Assembly (NCBI RefSeq): GCF_023146395.1
Contig: NZ_JAGLCD010000011.1
Location: 1-64,000 of the forward strand
Direction of reading: 5' to 3'
Source of the DNA: Aeromicrobium sp.
Lineage (GTDB): Bacteria > Actinomycetota > Actinomycetes > Propionibacteriales > Nocardioidaceae
DNA: 64,000 bases
The notes beneath the pieces are model-generated. The model was not told where the DNA came from and did not search any database. It worked only from the letters and a program-made list of their open reading frames with translations. The position numbers were made by a program, and so were the translations under genes. Positions 1-8,506 of the stretch are shown here, one piece after another (the stretch's first letter is position 1; each line of letters begins with the position of its first letter).

Positions 1-152
1 AGATCGTCTGGTTGCAGAGCACGGGCGTCTCGACGGGCTACGTCGAGGCTGACGGGTCGCGGACGTTCCGCGGGTCCGAGCCGGTGCTGCGTGAGCAGAT
101 GGCGGCCTTCCTCTCCCGCTACGACGAGCAGGCCACCACCTCCGCGGGATGA
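1..152 (+). CDS. C-terminal end of an SLH-repeat surface protein (5' truncated by window)
   Basis: Reading from base 3 gives 49 residues and a TGA at 150-152. The fragment contains one SLH-like unit: a VWLQSTGVSTGY segment, a TFRGSEPVL segment, then REQMAAFLSRY. The same unit occurs three times at the C-terminus of each of the two large secreted proteins at 3344-5257 and 52066-54399, so this is very probably the end of a third exported protein that uses the same cell-surface anchor. The catalytic or binding part lies outside the window, so no function can be given. A strong hairpin follows the stop codon. Confidence 0.75.
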   Translation, partial: IVWLQSTGVSTGYVEADGSRTFRGSEPVLREQMAAFLSRYDEQATTSAG

Positions 153-170
153 TGGCCGCACGATGACGGA

Positions 171-205
171 CACGGGCCGCGAGCACCAGGTGCTCGCGGC
201 CCGTG
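171..205. terminator. Bidirectional hairpin terminator
   Basis: A perfect inverted repeat of 17 bases either side of a single A (arm CACGGGCCGCGAGCACC) lies between the convergent SLH-protein end and the mutase end. There is no clear T-run on either side, which is usual in high-GC actinobacteria. Its position between two convergent stop codons supports termination in both directions. Confidence 0.75.
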
Positions 206-212
206 CCGTCCC

Positions 213-1835
213 TCAGAGACCGAGGGCTGCGGCGAGGTCGGCGCGGATCGCCTCGAGCGTGGTCGCGGCCCGGTCGCGGGCTGCGGCGAGGTCGTCCCCT
301 GCAGGCTCGACGACCTCGAGGTAGCACTTGAGCTTGGGCTCGGTGCCCGACGGGCGGCAGATGACGCGTGTGCCCTCGCCCAGGCCCAGCCGGATGCCGT
401 CGGTCGGCGGCAGCCCGCGATAGCCCTCCGCGAGGTCGTCGACCGACGTGACCTCGAGACCGGCGAGCACTGCTGGGGGTGAAGTGCGCAGCGTGGTCAT
501 CGCGGTGGCGATGATCGCCAGGTCGTCGACCCGCACCGAGAGCTGGCCCGTCGCGTGAACGCCGTGCTCCCGGTGCAGCTCGTCGATGCGGTCCAGCAAG
601 GTGCGGCCCTGGGTCCGCAGCTCGGCGGCGAGCGCCAGGACCGAGAGCGCGGCGGTGACGCCGTCCTTGTCACGCGCGATCGCCGGGGCGACGCTGTAGC
701 CCAGCGCCTCCTCGTAGCCGAACGCGAGGTCCGGGATCTTGCCGATCCACTTGAACCCCGTGAGGGTCTGCTGCCAGGTCCTGCCGTGGGCGGCGGCCAG
801 ACGGCCGAGCAGGTCCGACGAGACGATCGAGGACGCGTAGGTGCCCGGCGTCCCGCGACGCAGCAGCAGGTCGGCCAGCAGGGCCCCGACCTCGTCGCCG
901 GTCAGCATGCGCCAGTCGTCGGGCCCCGTGGGCACTGCCACGGCGCACCGGTCGGCGTCGGGATCGTTGGCGATCACCAGATCGGCCGCCGACGACCGCG
1001 CCAGCGCCAGCGCGAGGTCCATCGCCCCGGGCTCCTCCGGATTGGGGAAGGCGACGGTCGGAAAGTCCGGGTCCGGCTCGGCCTGGTCCGGCACGGGCAG
1101 GAGGGCGGGGAAGCCGGCCGCCTCGACGGCGCGCTCGAGCGTGCGCAGGCCCACCCCGTGGATGGGTGTGTAGACCGCCGTGACCTCACGGGGGCCGGGT
1201 GGGACGGTCGCGGCGGCCGCCGCGACGTAGGCGCCGGCGACCTCGGCTCCGGCCACCTCGTAGTCGTCGGAGCGCGGCAGCTCGTCGACCCGCCCGACGC
1301 GGTCGATCGCGGCGGAGATGTCGGTGTCGGCCGGCGGCACGATCTGACTGGTGTCGCCCAGGTAGACCTTGTAGCCGTTGTCGCGCGGGGGGTTGTGCGA
1401 GGCCGTGACCATGACGCCGGCGCTGAGGCCGAGGTGGCCGATCGCGAAGGCCAGCACGGGGGTGGGGAGGGGCTCGGGAAGAAGGACCGCACGGACACCT
1501 GCTCCGGCGAGGATCTCGGCGGTGTCGCGCGCGAAGACGTCGGAGTTGTGCCGGGCGTCGAAGCCGATGACCGCCGACGGTGCCGCTTCGTGCTCGAGCA
1601 GGTACGCGGCCAGGCCCGCGGCAGCCTGGGCCACCACGACCCGGTTCATCCGCTGCGGGCCGGCCCCGAGCTCCCCGCGCAGGCCCGCGGTGCCGAACTC
1701 CAGGCGGCCGGAGAACCGCGCCCGGACCTCGGCCTCGGCACCGGCGTCGAGCAGGTCCCGGAGCTCGTCGCGTGTCTGCGGGTCGGGGTCCTGATCGATC
1801 CAGGCGAGCGCCCGTTGCTGCAGATCGGTGTCCAT
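213..1835 (-). CDS. pmmB: Phosphosugar mutase (PMM/PGM family, PmmB-like)
   Basis: This 540-residue alpha-D-phosphohexomutase-fold enzyme moves phosphate between C1 and C6 (or C5) of a sugar. It carries the catalytic serine loop TASHNPP (Ser146), the metal loop DPDADR, a sugar-binding GYEEALG segment and the phosphate-binding PSGTEPK near the C-terminus, so all four active-site loops are present. The length of about 540 residues fits the PGM2/PmmB subgroup. The ATG start lies 2 bases after the stop of purine nucleoside phosphorylase, so the two are likely co-transcribed. That pairing, also seen as deoD-pmmB in M. tuberculosis, suggests it processes (deoxy)ribose-1-phosphate released by the phosphorylase. 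Which sugar it prefers cannot be read from sequence. Confidence 0.9.
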   Translation of the reverse strand: MDTDLQQRALAWIDQDPDPQTRDELRDLLDAGAEAEVRARFSGRLEFGTAGLRGELGAGPQRMNRVVVAQAAAGLAAYLLEHEAAPSAVIGFDARHNSDVFARDTAEILAGAGVRAVLLPEPLPTPVLAFAIGHLGLSAGVMVTASHNPPRDNGYKVYLGDTSQIVPPADTDISAAIDRVGRVDELPRSDDYEVAGAEVAGAYVAAAAATVPPGPREVTAVYTPIHGVGLRTLERAVEAAGFPALLPVPDQAEPDPDFPTVAFPNPEEPGAMDLALALARSSAADLVIANDPDADRCAVAVPTGPDDWRMLTGDEVGALLADLLLRRGTPGTYASSIVSSDLLGRLAAAHGRTWQQTLTGFKWIGKIPDLAFGYEEALGYSVAPAIARDKDGVTAALSVLALAAELRTQGRTLLDRIDELHREHGVHATGQLSVRVDDLAIIATAMTTLRTSPPAVLAGLEVTSVDDLAEGYRGLPPTDGIRLGLGEGTRVICRPSGTEPKLKCYLEVVEPAGDDLAAARDRAATTLEAIRADLAAALGL

Positions 1836-1837
1836 GC

Positions 1838-2629
1838 TCAGATTCGCGTCAGGACGTCGGCGAGGAGTCCGCCCATGCGGGTGGCGGCCAGGCGGCCGGC
1901 CTCCAAGACCTCCTCGTGGTTCAGCGGCTCGCCGGTCGTGCCTGCGGCGTGGTTCGTGACCAGGGAGATGCCCAGCACCTCCAGCCCGGCCTCGCGCGCC
2001 GCGATGGCCTCCAGGGCCGTCGACATGCCGACGAGGTGGCCGCCGACCGCCCGGATCATGCCGATCTCGGCCGGCGTCTCGTAGTGCGGCCCGGTGACCT
2101 GGGCGTACACGCCCTCGGCGAGCGTCGGGTCGATCTCGCGCACGAGGTCGCGCAGGCGCCGGGAGTACACCTCGGTCAGGTCGACGAACGTGGCGCCGAC
2201 CAGCGGTGAGGACGCGGTCAGGTTGATGTGGTCGCTGATGAGCACGGGCGTGCCGGGCGTCCACTCGGGCACGAGCCCGCCGCACCCGTTGGTCAGCACG
2301 AGACTGCGCACGCCGGCCGCTGCGGCCGTGCGCACGCCGTGCACGACCGCCTCGACTCCCTTGCCCTCGTAGAAGTGCGTGCGGCCCAGGAAGACGAGCG
2401 CGCGGCGGTCACCGAGCCGCAGCGAGCGGACCGTCCCACCGTGACCGGCCACGGCAGGGGCGCTGAAGCCGGGGAGGTCGGCCAGGGGGACCTCGTGCTC
2501 GGGATCGCCGAGTGCGTCGGCGGCCGGCATCCAGCCCGAGCCCATGACCACGGCGACGTCGTGGTCACCGCCTCCGGTGCGCTCGCGGAGGACGTCAGCA
2601 GCGCGCTCGGCACTTTCGTAGGGGTTCAC
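1838..2629 (-). CDS. deoD: Purine nucleoside phosphorylase (trimeric type)
   Basis: The 263-residue enzyme splits purine (deoxy)nucleosides with phosphate into base and (deoxy)ribose-1-phosphate, in cytosolic purine salvage. Visible family motifs are VVMGSGW (phosphate loop) near the N-terminus, [16 protein letters not shown], and the C-terminal [14 protein letters not shown]...TNHAAG region that holds purine and ribose ligands. The size suits the low-molecular-mass trimeric PNP class. I chose the GTG at 2629 because it begins the conserved VNPYESA segment and a TACGGT -10-like box ends exactly 6 bases upstream, suggesting a leaderless message. It is first in an operon with the mutase and divergent from the TetR gene. 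The same protein is also called PunA in mycobacteria. Confidence 0.92.
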   Translation of the reverse strand: MNPYESAERAADVLRERTGGGDHDVAVVMGSGWMPAADALGDPEHEVPLADLPGFSAPAVAGHGGTVRSLRLGDRRALVFLGRTHFYEGKGVEAVVHGVRTAAAAGVRSLVLTNGCGGLVPEWTPGTPVLISDHINLTASSPLVGATFVDLTEVYSRRLRDLVREIDPTLAEGVYAQVTGPHYETPAEIGMIRAVGGHLVGMSTALEAIAAREAGLEVLGISLVTNHAAGTTGEPLNHEEVLEAGRLAATRMGGLLADVLTRI

Positions 2630-2635
2630 CGAGCC

Positions 2636-2641
2636 ACCGTA
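2636..2641 (-). promoter_or_regulatory. Leaderless -10 box of deoD
   Basis: TACGGT on the minus strand, separated by 6 bases from the GTG start of deoD. It fits the TAnnnT-N6/7-start pattern seen throughout this window. Confidence 0.55.
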
Positions 2642-2699
2642 CGACAGAGGAGCGGCGCGGTGGCGCAGCGAGGAGCCCTGCTGGACCGGTCGTGTCCCG

Positions 2700-2705
2700 T
2701 ACCCT
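2700..2705 (+). promoter_or_regulatory. Leaderless -10 box of the TetR gene
   Basis: TACCCT followed by 6 bases and the GTG at 2712. This spacing favours the second of two adjacent GTG codons as the start. Confidence 0.45.
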
Positions 2706-2711
2706 GGAGTG

Positions 2712-3272
2712 GTGCCGAAGATCGTGGGTGACACGCTCGCTGCCCATCGGGCGCAGGTGAGGTCCCAGGTGTTCGAGGCCTTCATCGCCCTGATGGAGGA
2801 GCGCGGCTACGCCGCCATCACGCTGAGCGACATCGCGGCACGCGCGGGGGTCGGTCGCACGGCGTTCTACAACCACTTCCGCGACAAGGAAGCCGTCGTC
2901 GTCGGGCTCGCCCTGCACGAGACCACGGAGTACGTCACGTCCGCCCGTGCCGCGCTCGTCGGGTCGAGGACGCCCGTGGAGTCCCTGCGCCTGTACGTCC
3001 GCCACCACATCGAGCGCCAGGGCGATCTGCACTTCGGCTTCGGCCCCGAGCTGTGGGGTCTCTTGTCGCCCGCGGCCCTCGCTCAGATGCGCGACCACGT
3101 CGTGGAGGTCGAGGCGGTGCTGCTGGAGATCCTCCAGCAGGGGTGCGACACCGGGCTGTTCGCGGTCGACGACCTCCCGGCCGCGGTCGCGCTGATCAAC
3201 GCCTGCCTGCAGCCGCGGCGCCTCGATCCCGAGACGGTCGCCGACTTCGTGAGCCGGGCCGTTCGCGCCTGA
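2712..3272 (+). CDS. TetR/AcrR-family transcriptional regulator
   Basis: This 186-residue protein has a typical N-terminal TetR DNA-binding domain (about residues 10-60). The helix-turn-helix runs [21 protein letters not shown], followed by DKEAV. The C-terminal half is helical, as expected for a ligand-binding and dimerising domain, but gives no clue to the ligand. Two GTG codons lie in tandem at 2709 and 2712; the -10-like box spacing favours 2712. The gene diverges from deoD with about 80 bases between starts, so it may control deoD-pmmB, itself, or an unlinked target. A hairpin terminator follows. Confidence 0.85.
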   Translation: MPKIVGDTLAAHRAQVRSQVFEAFIALMEERGYAAITLSDIAARAGVGRTAFYNHFRDKEAVVVGLALHETTEYVTSARAALVGSRTPVESLRLYVRHHIERQGDLHFGFGPELWGLLSPAALAQMRDHVVEVEAVLLEILQQGCDTGLFAVDDLPAAVALINACLQPRRLDPETVADFVSRAVRA

Positions 3273-3294
3273 CGCCCGGCCGACCCGACGACGA

Positions 3295-3325
3295 GCGGGG
3301 TGGCCCGGTCTCCGGACCACCCCGC
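3295..3325. terminator. Hairpin terminator between convergent genes
   Basis: GCGGGGTGG pairs with CCACCCCGC across a CCGG/CCGG inner stem with a single mismatch. It sits between the stop of the TetR gene and the stop of the SLH-anchored Htaa protein, so it could serve both. Confidence 0.65.
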
Positions 3326-3343
3326 ACGGGTCGTGCCGTCAGA

Positions 3344-5257
3344 TCAGCTCGGCAGGCGGTCGAACCGGAACAGGAACGCGGCCATCTGCTCGCGCAGGAC
3401 CGGGGCCGAGCCCTGGAACGTGCCGTCGGGGTAGCCCGTCGTGATCTCGGTCGACGCGAGCCAGGTGATCTCCCGGTAGAACGGGTGGCTCGTGGGGACG
3501 TCGGAGAACGGCGAGGCGGCCGGCGGCGTGAACTCGGGCTCGTCGGCCAGGCGGTACAGGAACGCCGCCATCTGCTCGCGCAGCACCGGCGCGCTGGGGC
3601 GGAACGTGTTGCCCGCGTAGCCCGTCGTGATCCCCTGGTCGGCCAGCCACGCGATGTGGCGGCTGAAGGCATGACCGGACGGGACGTCGGCGAACGTCGC
3701 GAGCGGGGCACTCTCGGCGGGGTTGGCGCCGTCGTTCGTGTAGCGGTAGAGGAAGGCCGCCATCTGCTCACGCAGCACCGACTCCGACCCGCGGTAGGCG
3801 AACGTGCCGTCGCCGTTGGCGTAGCCCGTCGTGATGCCCTGGGTGGACAGCCAGGTGATCTCGTCCGCGAATGGCGCCCCCAGCAGGTCGGTGAACGGCG
3901 GCTCCGGGTCCGGGTCGCTGGCGAACGTGACCGGCACGAGGACCTCGCCGACCGAGGTCTTGCCACCGCTGGCGGGGTAGACCGCGACGCCGTACTGCGT
4001 CGTGGCGCCGGCGGACGCGATCTCGTCGATCGCGTCCTTGTCGAGCTCGAGCGTCGTCGAGAACGAACCGTTCTCGGCGAGGACCGTGTTCTGCCCGTTC
4101 GGGGCCACGTAGCCGTTCGAGGCCGGATTGGCCCACTTCGTCAGCGCGACGTTGCCGGCGTCGACCGAGCGCGTCGACCCGGCGGCGCCCGCCGAAGGCT
4201 GCCAGACCTCGGCGAACTTGCCGAACGCGACGTAGTAGCCACCGGACTTGCCGCACGGCGCCGGCGGGCCGGCCGCGCACACGGGCGCACGGGTGGCCTG
4301 CGACAGCTCGGGCAGGAAGTTCGTGCCGGTCACCGTGACGGTCACGGTGTCCTCAGTCGGATCCACGACGGTCTCGCTGACCGTGACGGTCGGGGTCGTG
4401 GTGTCGAAGTCGACGTCGAACGGCAGAGCCGGCTTGGTGTCCTGCTTGCCGCCGCAGCCGGTCGAGTAGAAGTGCGACACGACGGCCGTCTCGTCGATCG
4501 CGTCGATGAACTCCTGCGGCCAGGAGCCCCACCAGCCGGTGCTGCCGTTCGCGGCGGTGCAGCTCGTGTCCTGTCCGGGGAGGCCGTTCGTGACGCCTTG
4601 GTAGTCGGGGGTGACCCGGATGGCGTTGTCCTGTCCCACGGCGACGTCACCCGCACCGAAGCTGGCGAGCGTCACGCGGCCGAAGGACTCGGCCGGGAAC
4701 TCGTTGCCACCCTGGTCGATGCCGGCACCGATCGTGAAGTCGAACGTCAGGGACCCCGAACCGTCGGCGTTGATCGTCAGCTGGGGGTCGGTGTAGATCT
4801 CGTCGGGTGCGCCGAACTGCGGCGGGTAGGCGTTGACCGTGTACGAGCCGTCCCACGTGACGGTGGTGCTGCCGTCGGCCTTGCGGGTACCGGTGCCCTC
4901 GCTGAACTTGACGGCGTTGGGCGCCTTGCCGGCCTTGGAGGTCGGGAACGAGGTCGCCGGGACCGGATCGACGAGGTACTCGGTCTGTGGGTGGGGGTTG
5001 GGCGTCGCGCCGACGTTGCCCTCGAGGTACGTGGCGTCGCCGGTGAAGTCCGTGAACGTCCACGGACCGAAGATGCCGTCCTGGGCGTAGCCGCTGACGC
5101 CCCAGACGAAGGTGGCGTCGCTGATGGCGCTGGCGGGGGACGCGACGGTCGACGCCGCTGCCGCCGCGCTCGGCGTCGTCGCCATGACGAGGCCTCCCGT
5201 GGCGAGCGTCGCGGCGAAGGCCGTGGCCACCGCGCGACGCAGTCTGGTGCTGGACAT
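3344..5257 (-). CDS. Secreted Htaa-domain protein with three SLH repeats (heme-binding surface protein)
   Basis: The 637-residue exported protein is the last gene of the heme operon. Residues 1-36 form a signal peptide (RLRR n-region, Ala-rich end). Residues about 48-285 resemble the Htaa heme-binding domain of corynebacterial HtaA: a VWGVSGYAQDGIFGPW opening, a TWDGSYTVN segment and VTPDYQGVTNGLP. Residues about 290-447 form a beta-rich module (YYVAFGKFAEVWQPSAG) shared with the protein at 6663-7721. Residues 455-637 hold three SLH-like units, each ending in LREQMAAFLYR or a close variant. The chosen ATG has an AGAAAGG ribosome site and begins the signal peptide. Inference: it captures heme at the outer envelope and is anchored by its SLH repeats, not by the C-terminal membrane helix of known HtaA proteins. 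Confidence 0.85.
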   Translation of the reverse strand: MSSTRLRRAVATAFAATLATGGLVMATTPSAAAAASTVASPASAISDATFVWGVSGYAQDGIFGPWTFTDFTGDATYLEGNVGATPNPHPQTEYLVDPVPATSFPTSKAGKAPNAVKFSEGTGTRKADGSTTVTWDGSYTVNAYPPQFGAPDEIYTDPQLTINADGSGSLTFDFTIGAGIDQGGNEFPAESFGRVTLASFGAGDVAVGQDNAIRVTPDYQGVTNGLPGQDTSCTAANGSTGWWGSWPQEFIDAIDETAVVSHFYSTGCGGKQDTKPALPFDVDFDTTTPTVTVSETVVDPTEDTVTVTVTGTNFLPELSQATRAPVCAAGPPAPCGKSGGYYVAFGKFAEVWQPSAGAAGSTRSVDAGNVALTKWANPASNGYVAPNGQNTVLAENGSFSTTLELDKDAIDEIASAGATTQYGVAVYPASGGKTSVGEVLVPVTFASDPDPEPPFTDLLGAPFADEITWLSTQGITTGYANGDGTFAYRGSESVLREQMAAFLYRYTNDGANPAESAPLATFADVPSGHAFSRHIAWLADQGITTGYAGNTFRPSAPVLREQMAAFLYRLADEPEFTPPAASPFSDVPTSHPFYREITWLASTEITTGYPDGTFQGSAPVLREQMAAFLFRFDRLPS

Positions 5258-5322
5258 GTCGTGCCTTTCTCGAGGGGTGCCGGGGTACCGGCCTGGGGGA
5301 TAAGCGGGGGAGGGAAGAGCGA

Positions 5323-6666
5323 TCACGCACGCGGCCGCAGTCGGTGCGCGTACACCGCCGAAGCGGTGACCGTCGAGGCGGCCATCGTCAGGAGAGCCGC
5401 TGCCAGCAGCCACCACACGAGCTGGTCGGACACCGGCACCTGGCCGAGCACCCAGCCGTGGTCACCCGCGGACTGGTACGCCGCCGGTGCCGGCGGTGGC
5501 GCTGGGACCGTCGCTACCGGGGCCACTCGCGGCGCCGCGGCCCGGGGGGTGCTGCGCGGCGGAGGGGTGAGGATCGAGTTCACCGGCGCGACCGGGTTCG
5601 ACACGACCGGCACCACGGGGGCGGGCGGCAGCATCGCGGGATCGACGAGGACCGTCACGGGCAGTGCGGCCTTGAACCGGTCGGTGGATCCACCGCTGGA
5701 GAACCAGTACGACGCTGCTCCGGCCTCCTGCTGGAACTCGATGAAGTCGGTCGGGAAGGATCCGGCGTCCGCCCCGGTGCGAACCTGCTCGGGCAGGCCG
5801 TTGAGGACCCCCGCATAGTCGGGCGTGGCCTGCAGCACGCCGTCGGCGCTGATCGTGGCGTCCGAGAACGTGGCGACCGTGACACGGCGTGGGGCGACCG
5901 AGCCCCACTGCGTCGGGTCGAGCTGCGACGAGGCGAACCCGGACAGCTCCGCGGTCAACGTGCCGCTGCCGCCGGTGATGTCGAGCGTCGGGTCGCTGAG
6001 GTAGAAGAAGCTCATGCCGGAGTAGTAGACGACCGTGACGTCGCCGTCCCAGGTCAGTGACATGGCGCCCGCGTGCGGGTCGACGGTTCCGGAACCGTTG
6101 GCGAAGACGACCTGATGACCGGAGAACTTTCCGGACGTCGGACTCGGGATCGTCGTGCCGGTCTCGTCGGTGGAGAGCCCGGACCAGTCGGCGGGGCGGT
6201 AGCTGGACCCGTCCCACTTCTCGATCGACACGTTGCCGTCGACCCCGGTCCATTGGGCCGAGGTCATGACGACGCCACCGCGGCCCGGGTCCGGGAGCCT
6301 GCCGGCGCGGAAGAAGTTGAAGGTGTGCGGCGCGAAGGCCCGGTTGTTCGACTCGTGGTTGAGGCCCCAGCGCAGGACGGCGCCGGTCACGGTGCCGTCC
6401 GGCTCGCCGGTGCCGGGCTCGCCGGGCTCGACGGGGTCGACCGGGTCGACCGGATCGGGCTCGCCGGGCTCTGCGGGCTCGACCGGACCGGGGTCGGCGG
6501 GGTCGACCGGGTCCTCGGCGTCGGGGGCCGTCGGGCCCTCGCCGTCCGGAGCCGGTGCCCCGGACCCTGGCGGCGGCGCGATCTCCTCGGCCGATGCAGG
6601 TGCGACCCAGGCGGCCAGCAGGCCGGTGAGCAGGAGCGCGACGAGCGCGCGGCGCAGGGCGGTCAT
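5323..6666 (-). CDS. Htaa-domain membrane-anchored heme-binding protein (HtaA-like)
   Basis: This 447-residue protein has a signal peptide (1-26, ending ASA before EE), an acidic Pro/Glu/Asp linker (about 27-95, repeats of VDPxDP and EPGEP), and one Htaa-type domain (about 96-345, from VLRWGLNHES through SLTWDGDVTV and ATPDYAGVLNGLP). A Pro-rich stretch follows, then a single membrane helix (about 415-437) and the short basic tail HRLRPRA. That layout matches corynebacterial HtaA/HtaB-type proteins, which bind heme outside the cell and pass it to HmuT. Its ATG overlaps the upstream stop as ATGA, and 65 bases separate it from the SLH-anchored Htaa gene downstream. The heme ligands cannot be assigned without alignment. 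Confidence 0.85.
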   Translation of the reverse strand: MTALRRALVALLLTGLLAAWVAPASAEEIAPPPGSGAPAPDGEGPTAPDAEDPVDPADPGPVEPAEPGEPDPVDPVDPVEPGEPGTGEPDGTVTGAVLRWGLNHESNNRAFAPHTFNFFRAGRLPDPGRGGVVMTSAQWTGVDGNVSIEKWDGSSYRPADWSGLSTDETGTTIPSPTSGKFSGHQVVFANGSGTVDPHAGAMSLTWDGDVTVVYYSGMSFFYLSDPTLDITGGSGTLTAELSGFASSQLDPTQWGSVAPRRVTVATFSDATISADGVLQATPDYAGVLNGLPEQVRTGADAGSFPTDFIEFQQEAGAASYWFSSGGSTDRFKAALPVTVLVDPAMLPPAPVVPVVSNPVAPVNSILTPPPRSTPRAAAPRVAPVATVPAPPPAPAAYQSAGDHGWVLGQVPVSDQLVWWLLAAALLTMAASTVTASAVYAHRLRPRA

Positions 6667-7721
6667 GCGGCGGCCTTTCGACGAGCAGAACGGATCCAGA
6701 GGGCGGAGCCCGCGAGGGCCAGGAGCAGCAGCACACCCGCGGCGATGGCGATCCCGATGGCCAGCCAGGGAGGCTTCCCCTGGTCGTCCAGCGCGCGCAC
6801 CGCGAAGGAGACGGTGAGTCCCTGCTCGCCGGAGAGCCTGAGCGTGTGGGTGCCGGGCTCGAGGTCGAGCGGGAGCTGGAGGGCGCCGGCCACCTGACCA
6901 TTCGTGCCGACCGCGATCGGCCCGGCGGCCGCGAGCCCGTCGTCGAGCGTCGCGACGACCAGCTCCCCGGGGACCAGACCCACGGCGGTGAAGGTCATGA
7001 TGCGACCGGGGAGCGCGGCGGTCCGGTCGACCTTGAGCTCGGCGACGGCCGTGACGGCACCGGGCTGGGCGGGGACGACCTCGGGCGCGACGGCGGGAGC
7101 CGCGTCGGCCGGGGCCTGGCCGCCGTAGAGGTCGCCGACCTCGACGGGGGTGAACGACTCGTTCGTGCCGTTGACGACACCGTGGGCGCCGATCGTGATG
7201 ATGCCGCACTGCACCTGCGTGCAGTCGATCTGCTTGACGTTGCCGTCGCGGTCGGCGGCCTGGAACGTCGCACCCGGCACGGTCAGCGAGGTGCTCCACG
7301 TGCCGTCGGCGTCGATCTGGCCGCCGTTGGCGGAGGCGCCGGTGTCACTGCCGGGGAAGGCCACGTACTTCTGGAATCCCTGGTTGTCGGCGCTCTCGCT
7401 GTCGGGGACGTAGAAGTAGTCCCGGCCGGTCTGGCCGCCCGCGCTGGGCTGCCACCCGTTCGAGACCGTGCCGAAGAAGACGTAGATGCCGCCGTGGCCA
7501 CCCTGGATCGACTGGAAGCCCGAGCCCGAGACGGTGAGGTCCGTGGCGTAGGTGGTGTCGATGACGGCAGCGCCGTCCGGGTTCGCGACCGACACGCGTC
7601 CGACGGCTTCGGCGGGTGATTCCGGGCCGATCAGCACGGCGGCGCAGGCGACGAGCAGGCCGAGCAGGGTGGCCGTCGGGCGGTGGGTCCGGATCAGCGG
7701 TGTCAGGGCGTGGGGACGCAC
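6663..7721 (-). CDS. Membrane-anchored extracellular protein of the heme operon, beta-rich, no Htaa domain seen
   Basis: The 352-residue protein has a signal peptide (about 1-40), a beta-rich extracellular part, a membrane helix (about 318-341) and a basic tail (RSARRKAAA). Residues about 45-200 share a module with the Htaa-SLH protein: GIYVFFGTVSNGWQPSAGG here matches YYVAFGKFAEVWQPSAG there, and both continue to a GTWSTSL/GSFSTTL strand and a QCGIITIGAHG/QYGVAVYPASG strand. I see no Htaa signature. It starts with GTG at 7721, overlapping the end of the ATPase gene by 19 bases, and ends in an ATGA overlap with the next gene, so its production is coupled to heme import. It may be an accessory heme carrier or a spacer between surface proteins. 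Its exact role is unknown. Confidence 0.7.
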   Translation of the reverse strand: MRPHALTPLIRTHRPTATLLGLLVACAAVLIGPESPAEAVGRVSVANPDGAAVIDTTYATDLTVSGSGFQSIQGGHGGIYVFFGTVSNGWQPSAGGQTGRDYFYVPDSESADNQGFQKYVAFPGSDTGASANGGQIDADGTWSTSLTVPGATFQAADRDGNVKQIDCTQVQCGIITIGAHGVVNGTNESFTPVEVGDLYGGQAPADAAPAVAPEVVPAQPGAVTAVAELKVDRTAALPGRIMTFTAVGLVPGELVVATLDDGLAAAGPIAVGTNGQVAGALQLPLDLEPGTHTLRLSGEQGLTVSFAVRALDDQGKPPWLAIGIAIAAGVLLLLALAGSALWIRSARRKAAA

Positions 7722-8506
7722 GGGGCCTCCTCGGGGAGAGCGTCGTCGATCGTGTGGGGGATGACGACGAGGCGGTCGCGGTGGGTGATGACGTCGACGG
7801 GGTGCCCGTAGACCTCGGCGAGCAGGTCGGGCCGCATGACCTCGCTCGGCGGGCCGTCGGCACGCACCCGGCCGTCCGCCAGGACGCAGATCCGGTCGGC
7901 GTGGGCCGCGGCGATCGACAGGTCGTGCAGGACGGCCACGACTGCGTGCCCGGCGCGGGCGAGGCGACGGGCCTCGGTGAGGACCTGCTCGGAGTGGCGG
8001 ATGTCGAGGGCCGCCGTCGGCTCGTCGAGCAGGACGATCTCGGTCGCCTGCGAGATGACCCGGGCCAGGGAGGTGCGCGACTTCTCGCCGCCGGACAGCG
8101 TGGGGTAGATGCGCTCGGCGAGGTGGATGACGTCGGTGCGGTCCATCGCGGCCGCGACGACCTCGTCGTCGCGGTCCTCCGCCGCGGTACCGGTCCAGGG
8201 GGAGCGGCCCATGCGGACGACGTCGATGACGCGGAAGCCGAAGGCCAGTCGTTGCTCCTGGGGGAGCACGGCGCGGCGACGTGCGAGGTCGCGCACCCGG
8301 ATGCCGGCGACGGGGCGGCCGTCGAGCTCGACCGAACCCGCCCGGGGCTCGAGGTCGCCGGCGAGCACGTTCAGGAGGGTCGTCTTGCCGGCGCCGTTCG
8401 GGCCGACCAGCGCGAGGAGCTCACCGGGGGCGATCGAGACGTCGACGTCGGTGAGCACCTGGTGGCCGGCGATCGTCACGTCGACGCCCTGCACGCGAAG
8501 GCTCAT
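7703..8506 (-). CDS. hmuV: Heme ABC transporter ATP-binding protein HmuV
   Basis: The 267-residue ATPase carries Walker A GPNGAGKT (35-42), Q-loop region LPQEQ, signature LSGGE (137-141), Walker B with DEPT (161-164) and the H-loop VLHD. It is closest in layout to FepC/BtuD/HmuV importers for iron chelates, heme or B12. Flanking Htaa proteins and a divergent heme oxygenase point to heme as substrate. It starts with an ATGA overlap with the permease gene and its 3' end overlaps the following membrane-anchored protein by 19 bases. Confidence 0.9.
   Translation of the reverse strand: MSLRVQGVDVTIAGHQVLTDVDVSIAPGELLALVGPNGAGKTTLLNVLAGDLEPRAGSVELDGRPVAGIRVRDLARRRAVLPQEQRLAFGFRVIDVVRMGRSPWTGTAAEDRDDEVVAAAMDRTDVIHLAERIYPTLSGGEKSRTSLARVISQATEIVLLDEPTAALDIRHSEQVLTEARRLARAGHAVVAVLHDLSIAAAHADRICVLADGRVRADGPPSEVMRPDLLAEVYGHPVDVITHRDRLVVIPHTIDDALPEEAPCVPTP

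Noticed and set aside
3053..5818. 921-residue plus-strand open frame over the Htaa genes
   Set aside because: No recognisable motif; the minus strand has signal peptides, Htaa and SLH repeats.
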